The translations under genes were made by a program, and so were the position numbers. 64,000 nucleotides of DNA from contig ML976716.1 of the NCBI GenBank assembly GCA_010015655.1, forward strand, positions 364,421-428,420, read 5' to 3'. Positions 33,272-43,798 of the stretch are shown here, piece by piece. This DNA comes from Bimuria novae-zelandiae CBS 107.79. Lineage: Eukaryota > Ascomycota > Dothideomycetes > Pleosporales > Didymosphaeriaceae. Within the stretch, counting starts at the first letter, position 1. Every line of letters begins with the position of its first letter. The notes beneath the pieces are model-generated. The model was not told where the DNA came from. It searched no databases and was given only the letters and a program-made list of their open reading frames with translations.

Positions 33272-35240
33272 CTATAGAGATAAATCCTTATCCTTCTCGT
33301 GTTCTATTGTTATAGTAAACAACATCTTTACAGTACGATAACTAGTCTTAAACACCCTTAGATCCTCTTTTAGATAGCGAATAATGCCATCCTTAAGCTT
33401 TAACTTACGGGTAACCTTATATAGGTTACCTTAAAGGTTGCTTATTACGCGGAGATTAGAAACCGTCTACCGCTTATTAAGCGTAATCTCTATTGTCTAA
33501 GTGTACTTATCCTAATCTTTAGGTAACTATTATCCCATAAGCCACTTAAAGAACTCCCTTACCTCTACTTAAGTGTCTCTATAGCTATTAATAGGGCTAG
33601 AGGAGGGCGCGGCCAGTGGATATTCTATAATAGTGTAAGCGCTCGGGGGTCTTTATGCGAACAACAATAGCGGCGGAGACTTAGACGCCATAGCGCGTGG
33701 GCCATGTGGCTAGCTCTTAGACGCCTCTTACTATATAAAAAGTAGTTACCGCGCCTTAGTCTCTCGCGCCCGGCGCTTTAGCTCCTTAAGCTAATAATAT
33801 TTCTTCTTATCTTCTTATTATTATTAACGTTAGCGCTTTTAATTATATTTACGCTACTATTGCGTATCCTCTTGCTTCTCTTCCTTATCTTTAAGACGTT
33901 ATAACTCTTTCTAGTACTTTAAGTCCTTTATACGCTTCCTTTGCCGCTTTCTCTCCTCTTTAGATAAGCTATTATTACTACCTAACCGTTTTTTGCCCTT
34001 GCCTTTGCGGGTATAAGGGTTAATTTTAAGCTAGTTACCTATATTACTACGCTAGTACGTAATAAGCTAAAGGGGTAGCTACTTAATAGACGCGCTCTCC
34101 TGTCCCTTAATAATTTACTTTATCTATGTCTCTTTATCTACTAGACGTATCGCGAAGTGTTTACCAGTCGTCGGAGGAACCTAGCACTAATAGCTATAGT
34201 TGTCGCAGAGATTCTCATGGCAAATCCACCTCTTGTGGATACTGCTGAGTAGCTTAGCAAAAGACTACTAGATCTCCTGCTGCGCCTCCGCCCGCAGTAA
34301 CTATATTATACGACTGCCATAAGGCACCGCGGCGGCGACTACTAGCGGCGGAGTATTAACATGCCTAGGCGACGAAGGTTCGTTAGCGTACGTCTAAGGA
34401 AACGTCCTCTATAAGAGAGCAACCTCTATCCTAACCTCTACTCTTACCTCTATAAAATCGCAACCTCGCACCGCATTAGTAGACTAGTCTATATCCCTTA
34501 TAAGCGCGTCCCCTTACTTTATAAAGTCTATTAACGTTTTATACTTAAACGCTGCGCGGGTTATCTTTAACCTTTATCTAGCGTAGAAAGCAACTCTAAT
34601 TACCACTATATAATAGTCTTGCCCTTTAACTCTAGACGTTAGTTTACGGACTATCTTATCTACTATGTCCTGTATATCCTATATCACAAACTCCTGTTAG
34701 TGTATAAAGGCCATGTCCTTAATATTTACCTCCCTATTCACACGCAGCTTATAATTAATCTCTAACTTATATAAAGGGCCTGGTACTAGCGACGACGCGC
34801 GCGGTGGCGAAGAGGGCAATACTATCGCGATAGTAGCGATAGCAGGCGGTATGGGCGTAGGCGCAGGCGCAGGCGCAGGTGCAGGAACTGGCACAGTAGG
34901 AGGCGTGGGAGGCGGAGACGACAACAATAATGGCGGGACTGGCAGGCTTATTTCGCTTGGAGAGTCCTCGCGAGCGCCACGGGACGCTGTTTTTAACTTC
35001 TTAGACTAACTCGCAGGCCTACGCGTAGCCTTTAGCCAGCGTGCGCCTATTATTATAATAAGAGCTTCTACTTTAAAGTTAATAATAATAGGTCTCTTTT
35101 AGCGCACACGGGACTTACGCGTGGCCTTAATAGTAGGCACATAGGTCGTGCCTATATAAGAATACGTCCAGCGACGAGGTAGTAACGGCGCGTTATTATT
35201 AGTTATATAGGGCGTCTGGAGATATGTCACGCGACTGCAA
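33272..35240 (-). pseudogene. E1 second gene, function unknown, RIP-inactivated
   Basis: A single minus-strand frame convergent with the E1 transposase, broken by many TAG/TAA codons but keeping one register (checked at the Pro-rich, Cys-rich and C-terminal segments). Segments in order: a basic N-terminus, a Pro/Ala repeat (PVPAPAPAPAPTPIPP, near 34850), a Cys-rich motif KRWICHENLCDNYSY-x-C (near 34215), a Lys/Glu/Arg-rich coiled segment (33750-33990), and a C-terminal block FFKWLMG (33545) ... WTVSNLRVISNL ... KDGIIRYLKEDLRVFKT, ending at TAG 33272. I do not recognise a named family; the Cys motif suggests metal or nucleic-acid binding (inference). Confidence 0.6.
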
Positions 35241-35396
35241 CACTAAGAAAGGCTAGTATAGACGTGTATATAGCTTTAATTAACGTGGTAAAGGTAAACT
35301 AACGCGTACTGCTAGTGTTTAGATTTCCTATACAAATTGGCGCGCGCGCGAAAAAGAATAAGGTTTTGCCAAGGTTTTCCGGATTTTCGAACCTGA
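35231..35396 (-). repeat. Right TIR of E1
   Basis: Inverted counterpart of 27158-27343, with a few indels and mostly transition differences. Confidence 0.85.
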
Positions 35397-36013
35397 TAAA
35401 TTGTCGTTTCGTAAAATCCCGCTACACATGTGACCTGCCCCGCGTATTAGTAATCGATTCCCACGCGTTATTTGAAACACGGATTTACTAGCTAAATATT
35501 AACTTTTTAATGTATTATAAGAATCTAAAAGTCCTTAATAAGAACTTATAGCAAAGCTAGGTTACCGCTAATAGTGTTACAGGCCGTAATTAATTAATTA
35601 AACAACGACATTAGCGACACCTAAATCTAAAGAGATATAAAAGTAGCTAAAATAATAATTAGGAGGATTTAACTTAGTTTAGAGTACTAAAGGTAACTTT
35701 ACCCGCCGAGCTGCGTATAGTAAGGTAGGCCACCGTTGTTATTATAGTACTATCGCGAGAAGCTCAAAGAGTTACTGCTAGGCTAGCTAAATACTTACTT
35801 AGATAAAATGCAGAGTTTCTTGTATAATAAGTACAACGTAAAAGCCTTATAGATAACTATATGGGAGACTCTTGCTAGCATAAGGTGGAGTTAAAAAGCG
35901 GTAACTAAAGTGGCAGCTAAGCGTAACGTAGTCCTTTATTAAGCGTTTAGAGTTTGCTACTAGCTAGCGTATAAGGCAAAGATAGTAATAGTAGTTAATA
36001 AGAGCGCTTGCAA

Positions 36014-37833
36014 TAACGTGTTTCACCACTTAGTAAGCCACACTACTTAGTGAGCCACCCCACCAAAATCGCGACGCGTCTTTTTATAACTCTTGTAATG
36101 CCGCCCGCCTAACGAGCCTAGCAGGCTTAAAAAGAAGGTAGACTTACTCTATTAAAGCACGCGATTTAAAATAAACAGATTTTAAGCTACTAATATACTA
36201 GTAAACTCTATTAAGTTAACTAATTAACCCTCCGCCGACGCGTTCTAGGTACTTTACCTTAGGCTACTACTAACGCTTAGAAATAAAAGCTACACCCTAT
36301 AAAGGAGCGCGCTTTAGTAAATTAGATCCTAGACCTTAACTAACGCGGATTTCTGCCCTATATTATTAATATATAATAAATAACAAACTATCTACTCGCC
36401 GCGCGCGGCCAAGAGCCCCCTCCCTAGCTAGTTAGCAAGAACTAGATGTCGCGCTTTATTAAAGCTTAGCTAGAGCTCTAAATAAAGTAGAATAGGAAAT
36501 TCTACTCTTAGCGCGCGAAATTTAAAGACCTAGTTATAATTTATATATAATTTAAGCTTATAGATAAGACGCGTTAGTTATATAGTATCTCTAACTTAGA
36601 TATCTATAACTTTAATAAGACTAGCTTTATAATAGGGATCGCTATAACCTTAAAAGTTATTATAAGCTCTAAGATAGTTAGCCGCGCGGTTACTATATAG
36701 CTAGGTAATTATAAGTAGGTAATAGCGATTAAGTGTATTAACCTGTCTAGCTAGTTAATCCTACCGTTTATAATCCTGCAAGGAAAGCTCTACTAAGTAA
36801 GCTAGTATTAAGGCCTCCTACCTAGCTAGGTTATCGCTGTTAGCAACAACGGCTGGACAACTAATAAGCTTAGCCTTAAGTAGGTAAAGCACTTCTACTA
36901 ATATATAGAGGCTCGTATAGTAGGGGCCTACTAGCTGCTTATCCTTAACGGCCACGGCAGCCACGCAACGCCTGAGTTTAACTAGTTCTATAGAGAGAGC
37001 AAAATTATCACGCTCTATATACCGCTATATACGTTACACCTTTTATAGCTACTTAATATAGGCTGCTTCTCGCCTCTTAAGATTACGTATAGCTATTAAG
37101 TATCTAAGCTTGCGTAATAACGCGTCTTTTATATTAATAAGTAAGACTTCCTATAGATCTACCTAAGTATTAGAGGGATAGTCCTTTTAGAGTAGAATAT
37201 CTAGGCTAGCTTCTAGGCGTTAAGGCTAGTCCTAGCTTATTAAGAACGCGTCCTGTTATTACTAATAGTAGTTAGGACGCCTTCTCCGCCAGGGACGGTG
37301 GCTAACGCTAAGGTTATATAGATAGTAAAGACACCGTATACTATTACTTAGCTAGAATAGCAGGCTTAACTTATTTAGAGTTATCTTAATCGCCTATTCT
37401 AGAGCCCTACTAGCCAGGCTATCTACTAGCTTGTTAAAGGTTGTTAGCTTGCGATAAATTTAGCAACGATTCTTGTAGAGGAGAATAAGAAGCTTTAATA
37501 GGCAAGTTAGCGCTAATAGCGTAAGGGGCAACAGCGCCGATAGTATATAGCCTGTGGAGGAGCTCTGCAAGTAGAGGAAGGTCAATTACTTACTACAGAG
37601 GCCAAAAGGGTGCTCTAGCAGGTAGAGCAGGCGGGGCAGCCAAGTAGGCCTCGAGTACCACCAACCTGCAGCAGGTGCCACGAACAAGGTTACAAAAGAA
37701 CTTAGTGTACTATTAGATAACGCGTATTAAATAGATCTATTTTCTATATATTTTATCGCGTGGTTGTGGAGCTATTGCAAGAAGACGCGTTGCGATTTTG
37801 GTGGGGTGGCTCACTAAGTGGTGAAACACGTTA
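36014..37833 (+). mobile_element. E5: pogo/Fot1-like transposon inside the E2 transposase
   Basis: A 1.8-kb element with terminal inverted repeats (36014-36079 and 37788-37833) starting TAACGTGTTTCACCACTTAG and containing GAGCCACCCCACCAAAATCG, flanked by TA. A plus-strand pogo-type DDE transposase is readable in pieces between 36170 and 37700. The clearest piece is LLILNGHGSHATPEFN (36942-36990; usual D-G-H-x-S-H with Asp changed to Asn), followed by an HLLQPLDIGCFSPLK-like end (IGCFSPLK, 37060-37082). Heavily RIP-mutated. Confidence 0.83.
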
Positions 37834-37837
37834 TAAC

Positions 37838-38114
37838 GCTTTGCAAAAGACCGTCCCGACCCACTTCCTGCGTATATATAGGCACGACTAAGTATATTCT
37901 AGTATAGCGAGCCTTACCTTGTCTTAAAGCTATATATCTTCACAATTCCTTCTTAATAAACTTTATAAACTTGGTAGAATATAGAATTAGGCTACCTCTA
38001 TACTATATAAAGTTTCTAGAAATTTCAATCGAGTGGTTGAGGAGACAAAAACGAAATCAATAATCTGTTCTCTGATTTGCTAGGCGGGTGGGTCGGGACG
38101 GTCTTTTGCAAAGC
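37838..38114. mobile_element. MITE-like element, 277 bp
   Basis: Perfect 27-bp inverted repeats (37838-37864 and 38088-38114; core TTTGCAAAAGACCGTCCCGA) around a non-coding interior. It abuts E5 and lies within the E2 transposase. Terminal CGACCCAC and parts of the interior resemble the MITE at 26866-27153, so the two may belong to one family. Confidence 0.7.
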
Positions 38115-38988
38115 ACTGATAAGCGTATAGGCGATTAAAAATATACCTAGTTAGAGGTAAACACGCTAGTTTAGGTATCGTACTTAGCATAAAGGTTAGA
38201 GAGGTGGAGTTTATTACTAGCTATAGACGTTAATAGGTATCTTAATTATCTTATCTATTAGGGAGTAATTATAATAGAGTTAATAAAGGAGTTCCTCGCT
38301 AGTAAAGTGCTACCGTATTACACGCTGTACCTAAGGCTACGCTTAGTAATTATAATAGATAACGTATCTATTTATTAATTAGCTAAAATTTAATAACTCT
38401 ATATAGACGCTAGGGTAGTACTCGAGTACCTGCCGCCGTACTTACCTAATATGAATCTAATTGAGCAGAGCTTTAAAGCGTTAAAGTCATGAATAAAAAA
38501 GAACTTCTAGAAAGCGCCTATCTTTTAGGATTTCTCGTATTTCTTAGAGCTGGGTGTACAGGAGGGTTGCTATAACAATAAGCGGGCGAGAAAGTACTTT
38601 AGCTACTTAGGCTAGTAGGTGTGAGGTGTATAGGAGATAGAGGACTTGAGTAATTAACGCGTTATTATTAAGTGTGAATATTACTAAGCTTAATAATAGT
38701 AGCCCGTGTAGACTTATTATTTACTAGCGTTAATTTGCTTACGTTGCAGTTCTACATAATTCTATTAATAAGTTAATATAATATACGTATATTTAGGCAG
38801 CAAATTCCTTAAAATTAATTTTTACAGGCTAAAATTAGTAAAATAAAGAACCTAAATCCCCTAATAAAAGTACTTGCGACGCGTCCTATCTAGAAGTAAT
38901 TAATAATATAACTAGAGCGTAAAGTATAAGTAACTGTAAAATTAACGTTAGTAACCTGGCTAAAAGCTTTAGCAACTTCTTATATTTA

Positions 38989-40590
38989 CTATATAAATAA
39001 GCTCTCCTTGTCCTTATCCTCCTCTTGCTTCTCTTGCTCTACACGCTCTTTCTTCTTCTTTATATTCTCTAGGCACTGAGCTTTTTGCTCTAAAGTTAGT
39101 CCTTTAAATCCACGCTGCTATCGGACGGCATATACTTAAAGTTTAAGTAGTAGAGGCGGCGATAGCTCCTACACCTCTTGCCACAAGGTATACGGCATGC
39201 CAGCCTCTAAGGGATCTATAAGCATGTTAATATTAATTCTATTATCCTTAACTATAGTAAAGATCTTTCTTACATCTCTATAATCTTTGTGTAGACCCTC
39301 GTCGAGCTACTACTATAGGAAAAGTAGTGTTATATAGTAGAGCTTCTCTACGTTACTATAAGTTAATAGATCCTACGTTAAAACTAGCAGGTCGTCTAGT
39401 AGGCGATTAGGTTCTCGCTGCTAAGCAGGCAATCTTTAAGATAGCTAACTTTATACTAATTAACTTGCTATAGACGCGATTAGTAATTTAAGTATATCTT
39501 TTATTATAGGCTCGCTGTTAGAGTCGCTCCTCCTCCGCCGTCGCCCAGCCTGCCCACGAGATCTCGCTATCATCAACCGAACGTTGTCTGACGGCTCTGC
39601 AACTGTACACCTTTGCAGCGACACCTCGCGGGCCCATATGGCGACTATATTGCCCTCGACGGGCATATGATCGGAGAATCGCACCAGCAACGATTTAGTA
39701 CGCTAAAAGTAGCACACATGGGCGTAGTTCGAGCACATGGTGTCCTGGCACCCCCACGCGTCCCGTATTTAGATAGCTGGCCCATTGCCTATCTAGTTAA
39801 TCGCCATAACGTTTGGCAGCTTAGCGAGTTAGCGATTAGTAGTGGTGAGTTGTATCTAAGAGCCTTGTGGGCCACCTACGCGTGACTAACTTGAAGCAGG
39901 CACTTGAGGTGACTCTAGTAGTAGCACTAAGTTAAAATCCATGCACGTAGTGGCCCCTAGGGGCGCTAATTATAGTAACTCTTCTACGCTAGTTTTTACG
40001 TTAATAAAACGTAGGTAATTCTCCTCGCGTTTAAAAGTATTTATTATATAATCTTTTACTAAAGTTTAACTTAAATATATAATAATAGTAAGGCTTTTAA
40101 TAGAGACTTTCTCCTAGGTGCTTATCTTTACAACGACGCTATTAGCCTATCTCTAAACCTTGCCTATTATTAAACTACTAAGTAGTTGCTTGTAATTGCT
40201 ATCCTCTACGCTATTAACTATCTTATTATTATAGTACGCTCTATAGCGACACCTTACGTAAGTCTTATTAATTACTTTAGTAAGCTCCTTATCTAATTAT
40301 TATATAAAAGGACTTGGCTAGGCTAATAATAGGCTATTCTCTAGGTATATCTCTTACTCCTTAACGTCCTTATCCTTAAGTTGCTCTGCCTTAGCTACCT
40401 TAGTAGTAGTTATATAATTAGCTTTATTTACTATCTCTTATAAAGGTGCCCTAGCCTTTACTTTTTTAGGAGTTTTTTTGCGAGGTAACTTTATTATACG
40501 CGACTTTTTAGCTACCCGCGTCGCCTAAGGTGGATTCTTGCCCCCCTTAAACACCTAAGTACTCTTACGTTTACGACTTTTAGCTAGCAT
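38989..40590 (-). pseudogene. E2 second gene, function unknown, RIP-inactivated
   Basis: Minus-strand frame of 534 codons, convergent with the E2 transposase, from ATG 40590 (MLAKSRKRKST) to TAG 38989. The segments at 40555, 39460 and 38989 share one register. Features: a basic N-terminus with PRKKTPKKVKARAP, a middle part of ordinary composition (39460-39690: FSDHMPVEGNIVAIWAREVS), a basic RRRRRRSDSN patch, and a C-terminal coiled region ECLENIKKKKERVEQEKQEE-like ending DKDKESLFI. Stops are TAG/TAA. No family recognised. It does not obviously match the second gene of E1. Confidence 0.5.
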
Positions 40591-40924
40591 CACGATAACC
40601 TTTAAGGATAATAGCAGGGTATTGTTTAGGGGAATAAATTCATGTACGGCATCCAATTGTACGGAAAAATAGGTGGGGTTAAATAACGCGCAGGAAGCGA
40701 TTACCGTGTCCGTGCGCGTAACGTGTCCGTGCGCGTGATAAGCCACTTCGCGTGATGGGCCACCAACACCAAAACATCTCTACGAGAAACGAGGCTATAG
40801 AGCTACACACAGTAGCTATTATCACGAGATTTCTTTATAGAAGTACTATATTAATACTTGCAATTAACCTGTGCTATTTATATTTACTTAGAAGCTTAAC
40901 GTTGCGACCGCGCCGCGTGGTCTT

Positions 40925-41849
40925 NNNNNNNNNNNNNNNNNNNNNNNNNNNNNNNNNNNNNNNNNNNNNNNNNNNNNNNNNNNNNNNNNNNNNNNNNNNN
41001 NNNNNNNNNNNNNNNNNNNNNNNNNNNNNNNNNNNNNNNNNNNNNNNNNNNNNNNNNNNNNNNNNNNNNNNNNNNNNNNNNNNNNNNNNNNNNNNNNNNN
41101 NNNNNNNNNNNNNNNNNNNNNNNNNNNNNNNNNNNNNNNNNNNNNNNNNNNNNNNNNNNNNNNNNNNNNNNNNNNNNNNNNNNNNNNNNNNNNNNNNNNN
41201 NNNNNNNNNNNNNNNNNNNNNNNNNNNNNNNNNNNNNNNNNNNNNNNNNNNNNNNNNNNNNNNNNNNNNNNNNNNNNNNNNNNNNNNNNNNNNNNNNNNN
41301 NNNNNNNNNNNNNNNNNNNNNNNNNNNNNNNNNNNNNNNNNNNNNNNNNNNNNNNNNNNNNNNNNNNNNNNNNNNNNNNNNNNNNNNNNNNNNNNNNNNN
41401 NNNNNNNNNNNNNNNNNNNNNNNNNNNNNNNNNNNNNNNNNNNNNNNNNNNNNNNNNNNNNNNNNNNNNNNNNNNNNNNNNNNNNNNNNNNNNNNNNNNN
41501 NNNNNNNNNNNNNNNNNNNNNNNNNNNNNNNNNNNNNNNNNNNNNNNNNNNNNNNNNNNNNNNNNNNNNNNNNNNNNNNNNNNNNNNNNNNNNNNNNNNN
41601 NNNNNNNNNNNNNNNNNNNNNNNNNNNNNNNNNNNNNNNNNNNNNNNNNNNNNNNNNNNNNNNNNNNNNNNNNNNNNNNNNNNNNNNNNNNNNNNNNNNN
41701 NNNNNNNNNNNNNNNNNNNNNNNNNNNNNNNNNNNNNNNNNNNNNNNNNNNNNNNNNNNNNNNNNNNNNNNNNNNNNNNNNNNNNNNNNNNNNNNNNNNN
41801 NNNNNNNNNNNNNNNNNNNNNNNNNNNNNNNNNNNNNNNNNNNNNNNNN
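40925..41849. other. Assembly gap (925 N)
   Basis: Undetermined bases within E4. From the size of E3 (about 2.1 kb) and the full E4 span of 2025 bp, the gap length is about right for the missing C-terminal half of the transposase. Apparent long frames across it are artefacts. Confidence 1.
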
Positions 41850-42005
41850 AGCTTTTGCCTTAGTGTAGCGATCAAACACCTGCTCAAGCCAGGCAAGGCC
41901 GATATCGTTGTTTGTCCAGCCTAAGGGTAAAGAGGAGACGTGTACGCTATGCTTTCCTGCCTCGATATCCTTAACCCAGCTTAATTAGATGTCCTTGTTG
42001 GTAGA

Positions 42006-42560
42006 CTAGTAGATAAGGCTTAGCGGCAAGGCTGATCCATCAGCGCACACGCATGCTAGGAGGGTAATCCATTCGCAAGAGCCATCTTGTAGAGATGCTC
42101 TAACCTCCTTCTTCTCCCACATACGTCTGCTGAACACTCGTTTCGACCGGCCAATGATACCGATAAGGAAGCCTTTCTCATCCATATTATACGTGTGACG
42201 AGGCTCAATACCATATTCCTTGATTTTATCACCTAGGATATTAAAATACAGGCTGTATTTATCCCCTGAGTCGGCTTGGTGGCGATTGCTGTCCATACCA
42301 GTTGCCCATCGCGAGGTAAGATAGATGCTATGCCGATTGATGAAGCGCGTAACCTAGCTCTCGCTTACTAGCTCCTTAGCTATTGTCGACGCGAAATTTC
42401 GTATCATCTCTCTTATAGGTAGTAGGTGACGTGCTGTAAGTCCTTCTATATATTTAATAAGCTCTGCCTCTTGTTATAGAGCAAGCTTTTATTAGTTAAT
42501 AATCTTTAATGCGTGTGGCTGTGTTGTAGTATAGTGCCTTCGCATCAAAGTTAAGCGAGA
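42006..42560 (-). pseudogene. E4 pogo transposase (part before the gap)
   Basis: Related to the E3 transposase. It reads LTARHLPIREMIRNFASTIA, VTRFINRHSIYLTSRWATGM with one TAG where relatives have Trp, then an open stretch from MDSNRHQADSGDKYSLYF to the first catalytic Asp in HTYNMDEKGFLIGIIGRSKR and CVCADGSALPLSLIY, ending at a stop at 42006. The rest runs into the assembly gap; a short piece resumes at 41850-41990. Confidence 0.78.
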
Positions 42561-42899
42561 AATACTATACTTTTTAGCTACTTTTTAGTACAAAAACTAT
42601 TTACTAGGGCTTAGCAACATTAGATCTGCAAGCGCGTCGTTAATTAGAGCTATAATGGTAGAGTTATAAGGTTGTGAAGTTTGAGTGTTTTGGCGTGGGT
42701 GGCCCATCACGCGAAGTGGCTCATCACGCGCACGGGCATGTTAATGCCCGGATTCGCGTAATGCCCGCGCAATACCATAAACGCTCTATTAGAAATAAGG
42801 CTATAGAGCCACCCACGATTAATATTATCACGAGATTTTCTTATAGAGTAGTAAGTTGATAGCTGCGATTCATTTGCACTATTTAAATCTATCTAGAAG

Positions 42900-43288
42900 C
42901 TTGATGTCGCGACCGCTGCGTGTAGATTTGGTTGGGGCAGCAGATGCGCCCTCTGAGGCCTCCCCAACATCTATAGCACTAACAACACGTTTTTGACGCT
43001 TTCTGCTCTGTAGAGATGGCTGAGAGGCCTTTCTCTTACCCTTTTAGGATAGTTGTAGAGCTTTTTCTGCATTGCGGGCAGACTTTTGGGCAGCGCGCTA
43101 AGCTGCCTTTTTGGCTCTCTCCTTCTCCTTCGCCTTCTTAGCTGCCTCTCGCGCATCACGCTTTTCCTGCTATATTTTCTCCTTGTATAGCTTAGCTACC
43201 TTCTTTAGCTCTACTATCTTTGCTTTTTAAAGCTACTACTGCTTATCCTCCTGCTCCTTAATAGATTAACAAACACGTGCCTCCCTCA
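42900..43288 (-). pseudogene. E3 pogo transposase, C-terminal part
   Basis: Continuation of the transposase beyond the gypsy element. It is a Lys/Arg/Ala/Glu-rich basic tail (REPKRQLSALPKSLPAMQKK; SRKRQKRVV-like end around 42980) as usual at the C-terminus of pogo/Fot1 transposases. It is continuous with 50150-51594 if the gypsy element and one CCTTC are removed. Confidence 0.7.
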
Positions 43289-43293
43289 CCTTC

Positions 43294-43751
43294 TGTTAGG
43301 ATCTAAACATGTATGGGACGCGGAGGACCAACGGGCCCTTAGCGGGGGTGACACTTGGTGGGGTTGCGCAACCGAGATCACGTGATGTACTATCCAGCCA
43401 AGACATACCATCCAGCCAAGATCATGGACGGTATACCATCCATGGATGACACGACCATCCACCAGAAAGATAGGATAGCAGAAAGATAGGTGGACAGTAA
43501 CCTATAATCCTCTTGTATATAACCTAACACGAATACCCTTATGGCATTCGTGTTTAATCTTGTTTATCAATCTATCGTTTAGATCTGAGTAAGCAACCTT
43601 ATTAATTTGATTATGCTGTACACACCTTTAATACTAACGCCCCAGTGACAAGCGTAAGCTATTACTATAACCTCTCTTATCCTACTAGTATTCTTGCCCG
43701 AGAACCAACCTTTACCCCTATAGGGATTAGCTATCCTTCTAGGACTTAACA
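43294..43751 (+). repeat. 5' LTR of the gypsy element
   Basis: 458 bases, same length as the 3' LTR. The differences I compared (for example CTAAACATG versus CTGAACATG, GTACTATCC versus GTACCATCC) are all transitions. It contains an inverted-repeat-rich segment with CCATCC/GGATGG around 43385-43455. Confidence 0.95.
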
Positions 43752-43798
43752 TTTTGAACACCCTTAACATGAATACTAATAGGACCCCTAACTCTTCC

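Larger units (their letters stand above)
27156..35398. mobile_element. E1: two-gene Tc1/mariner-like element, interrupted by a Ngaro retroelement
   Basis: Bounded by long imperfect inverted repeats (27158-27343 and 35231-35396; nearly identical over the outer 85 bases, beginning TCAGGTTCGAAAATCCGG) and flanked by TA on both sides. It carries a transposase on the plus strand (27363-28511) and a convergent second gene on the minus strand (33272 to about 35240). A 4.5-kb Ngaro-type retroelement sits between them. Without that insertion E1 would be about 3.7 kb. The whole element is strongly AT-biased with many TAG/TAA codons. Confidence 0.82.
35560..38705 (+). pseudogene. E2 Tc1/mariner-like transposase, split and RIP-inactivated
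   Basis: The 5' part (to 36013) reads REKLKELLLG-x-LNTYLDKMQ, SFLYNKYNVKAL and TIWETLASIRWS, typical of the linker before the first catalytic Asp. It breaks at KIVIVVNKSACNN, where relatives have VVDESA. After insertion E5 and the MITE it resumes at about 38115 and reads through VLPYYTLYLRLRLVIIIDNV (second Asp region IIDNVSI, 38360) and LEYLPPYLPNMNLIEQSF (third acidic residue, 38430-38475). Stops are TAG/TAA throughout. Boundaries are approximate. Confidence 0.78.
40719..42743 (-). mobile_element. E4: pogo/Fot1-like transposon inserted in the left TIR of E3
   Basis: A 2025-bp element with inverted repeats of about 55 bases starting TAACGTGTCCGTGCGCGTGA (left, from 40719) and TAACATGCCCGTGCGCGTGA (right, from 42743 inward), followed by AGCCACTTCGCGTGATGGGC. 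The TA at 40719-40720 and 42742-42743 duplicates a TA within the E3 terminal repeat, so excision restores the E3 end exactly as seen at 51636-51685. The interior contains a 925-base gap and a minus-strand transposase. Confidence 0.9.

Noticed and set aside
40752..41924. Apparent 327-390 codon frames across the N gap
   Set aside because: They are created by undetermined bases and carry no sequence information.
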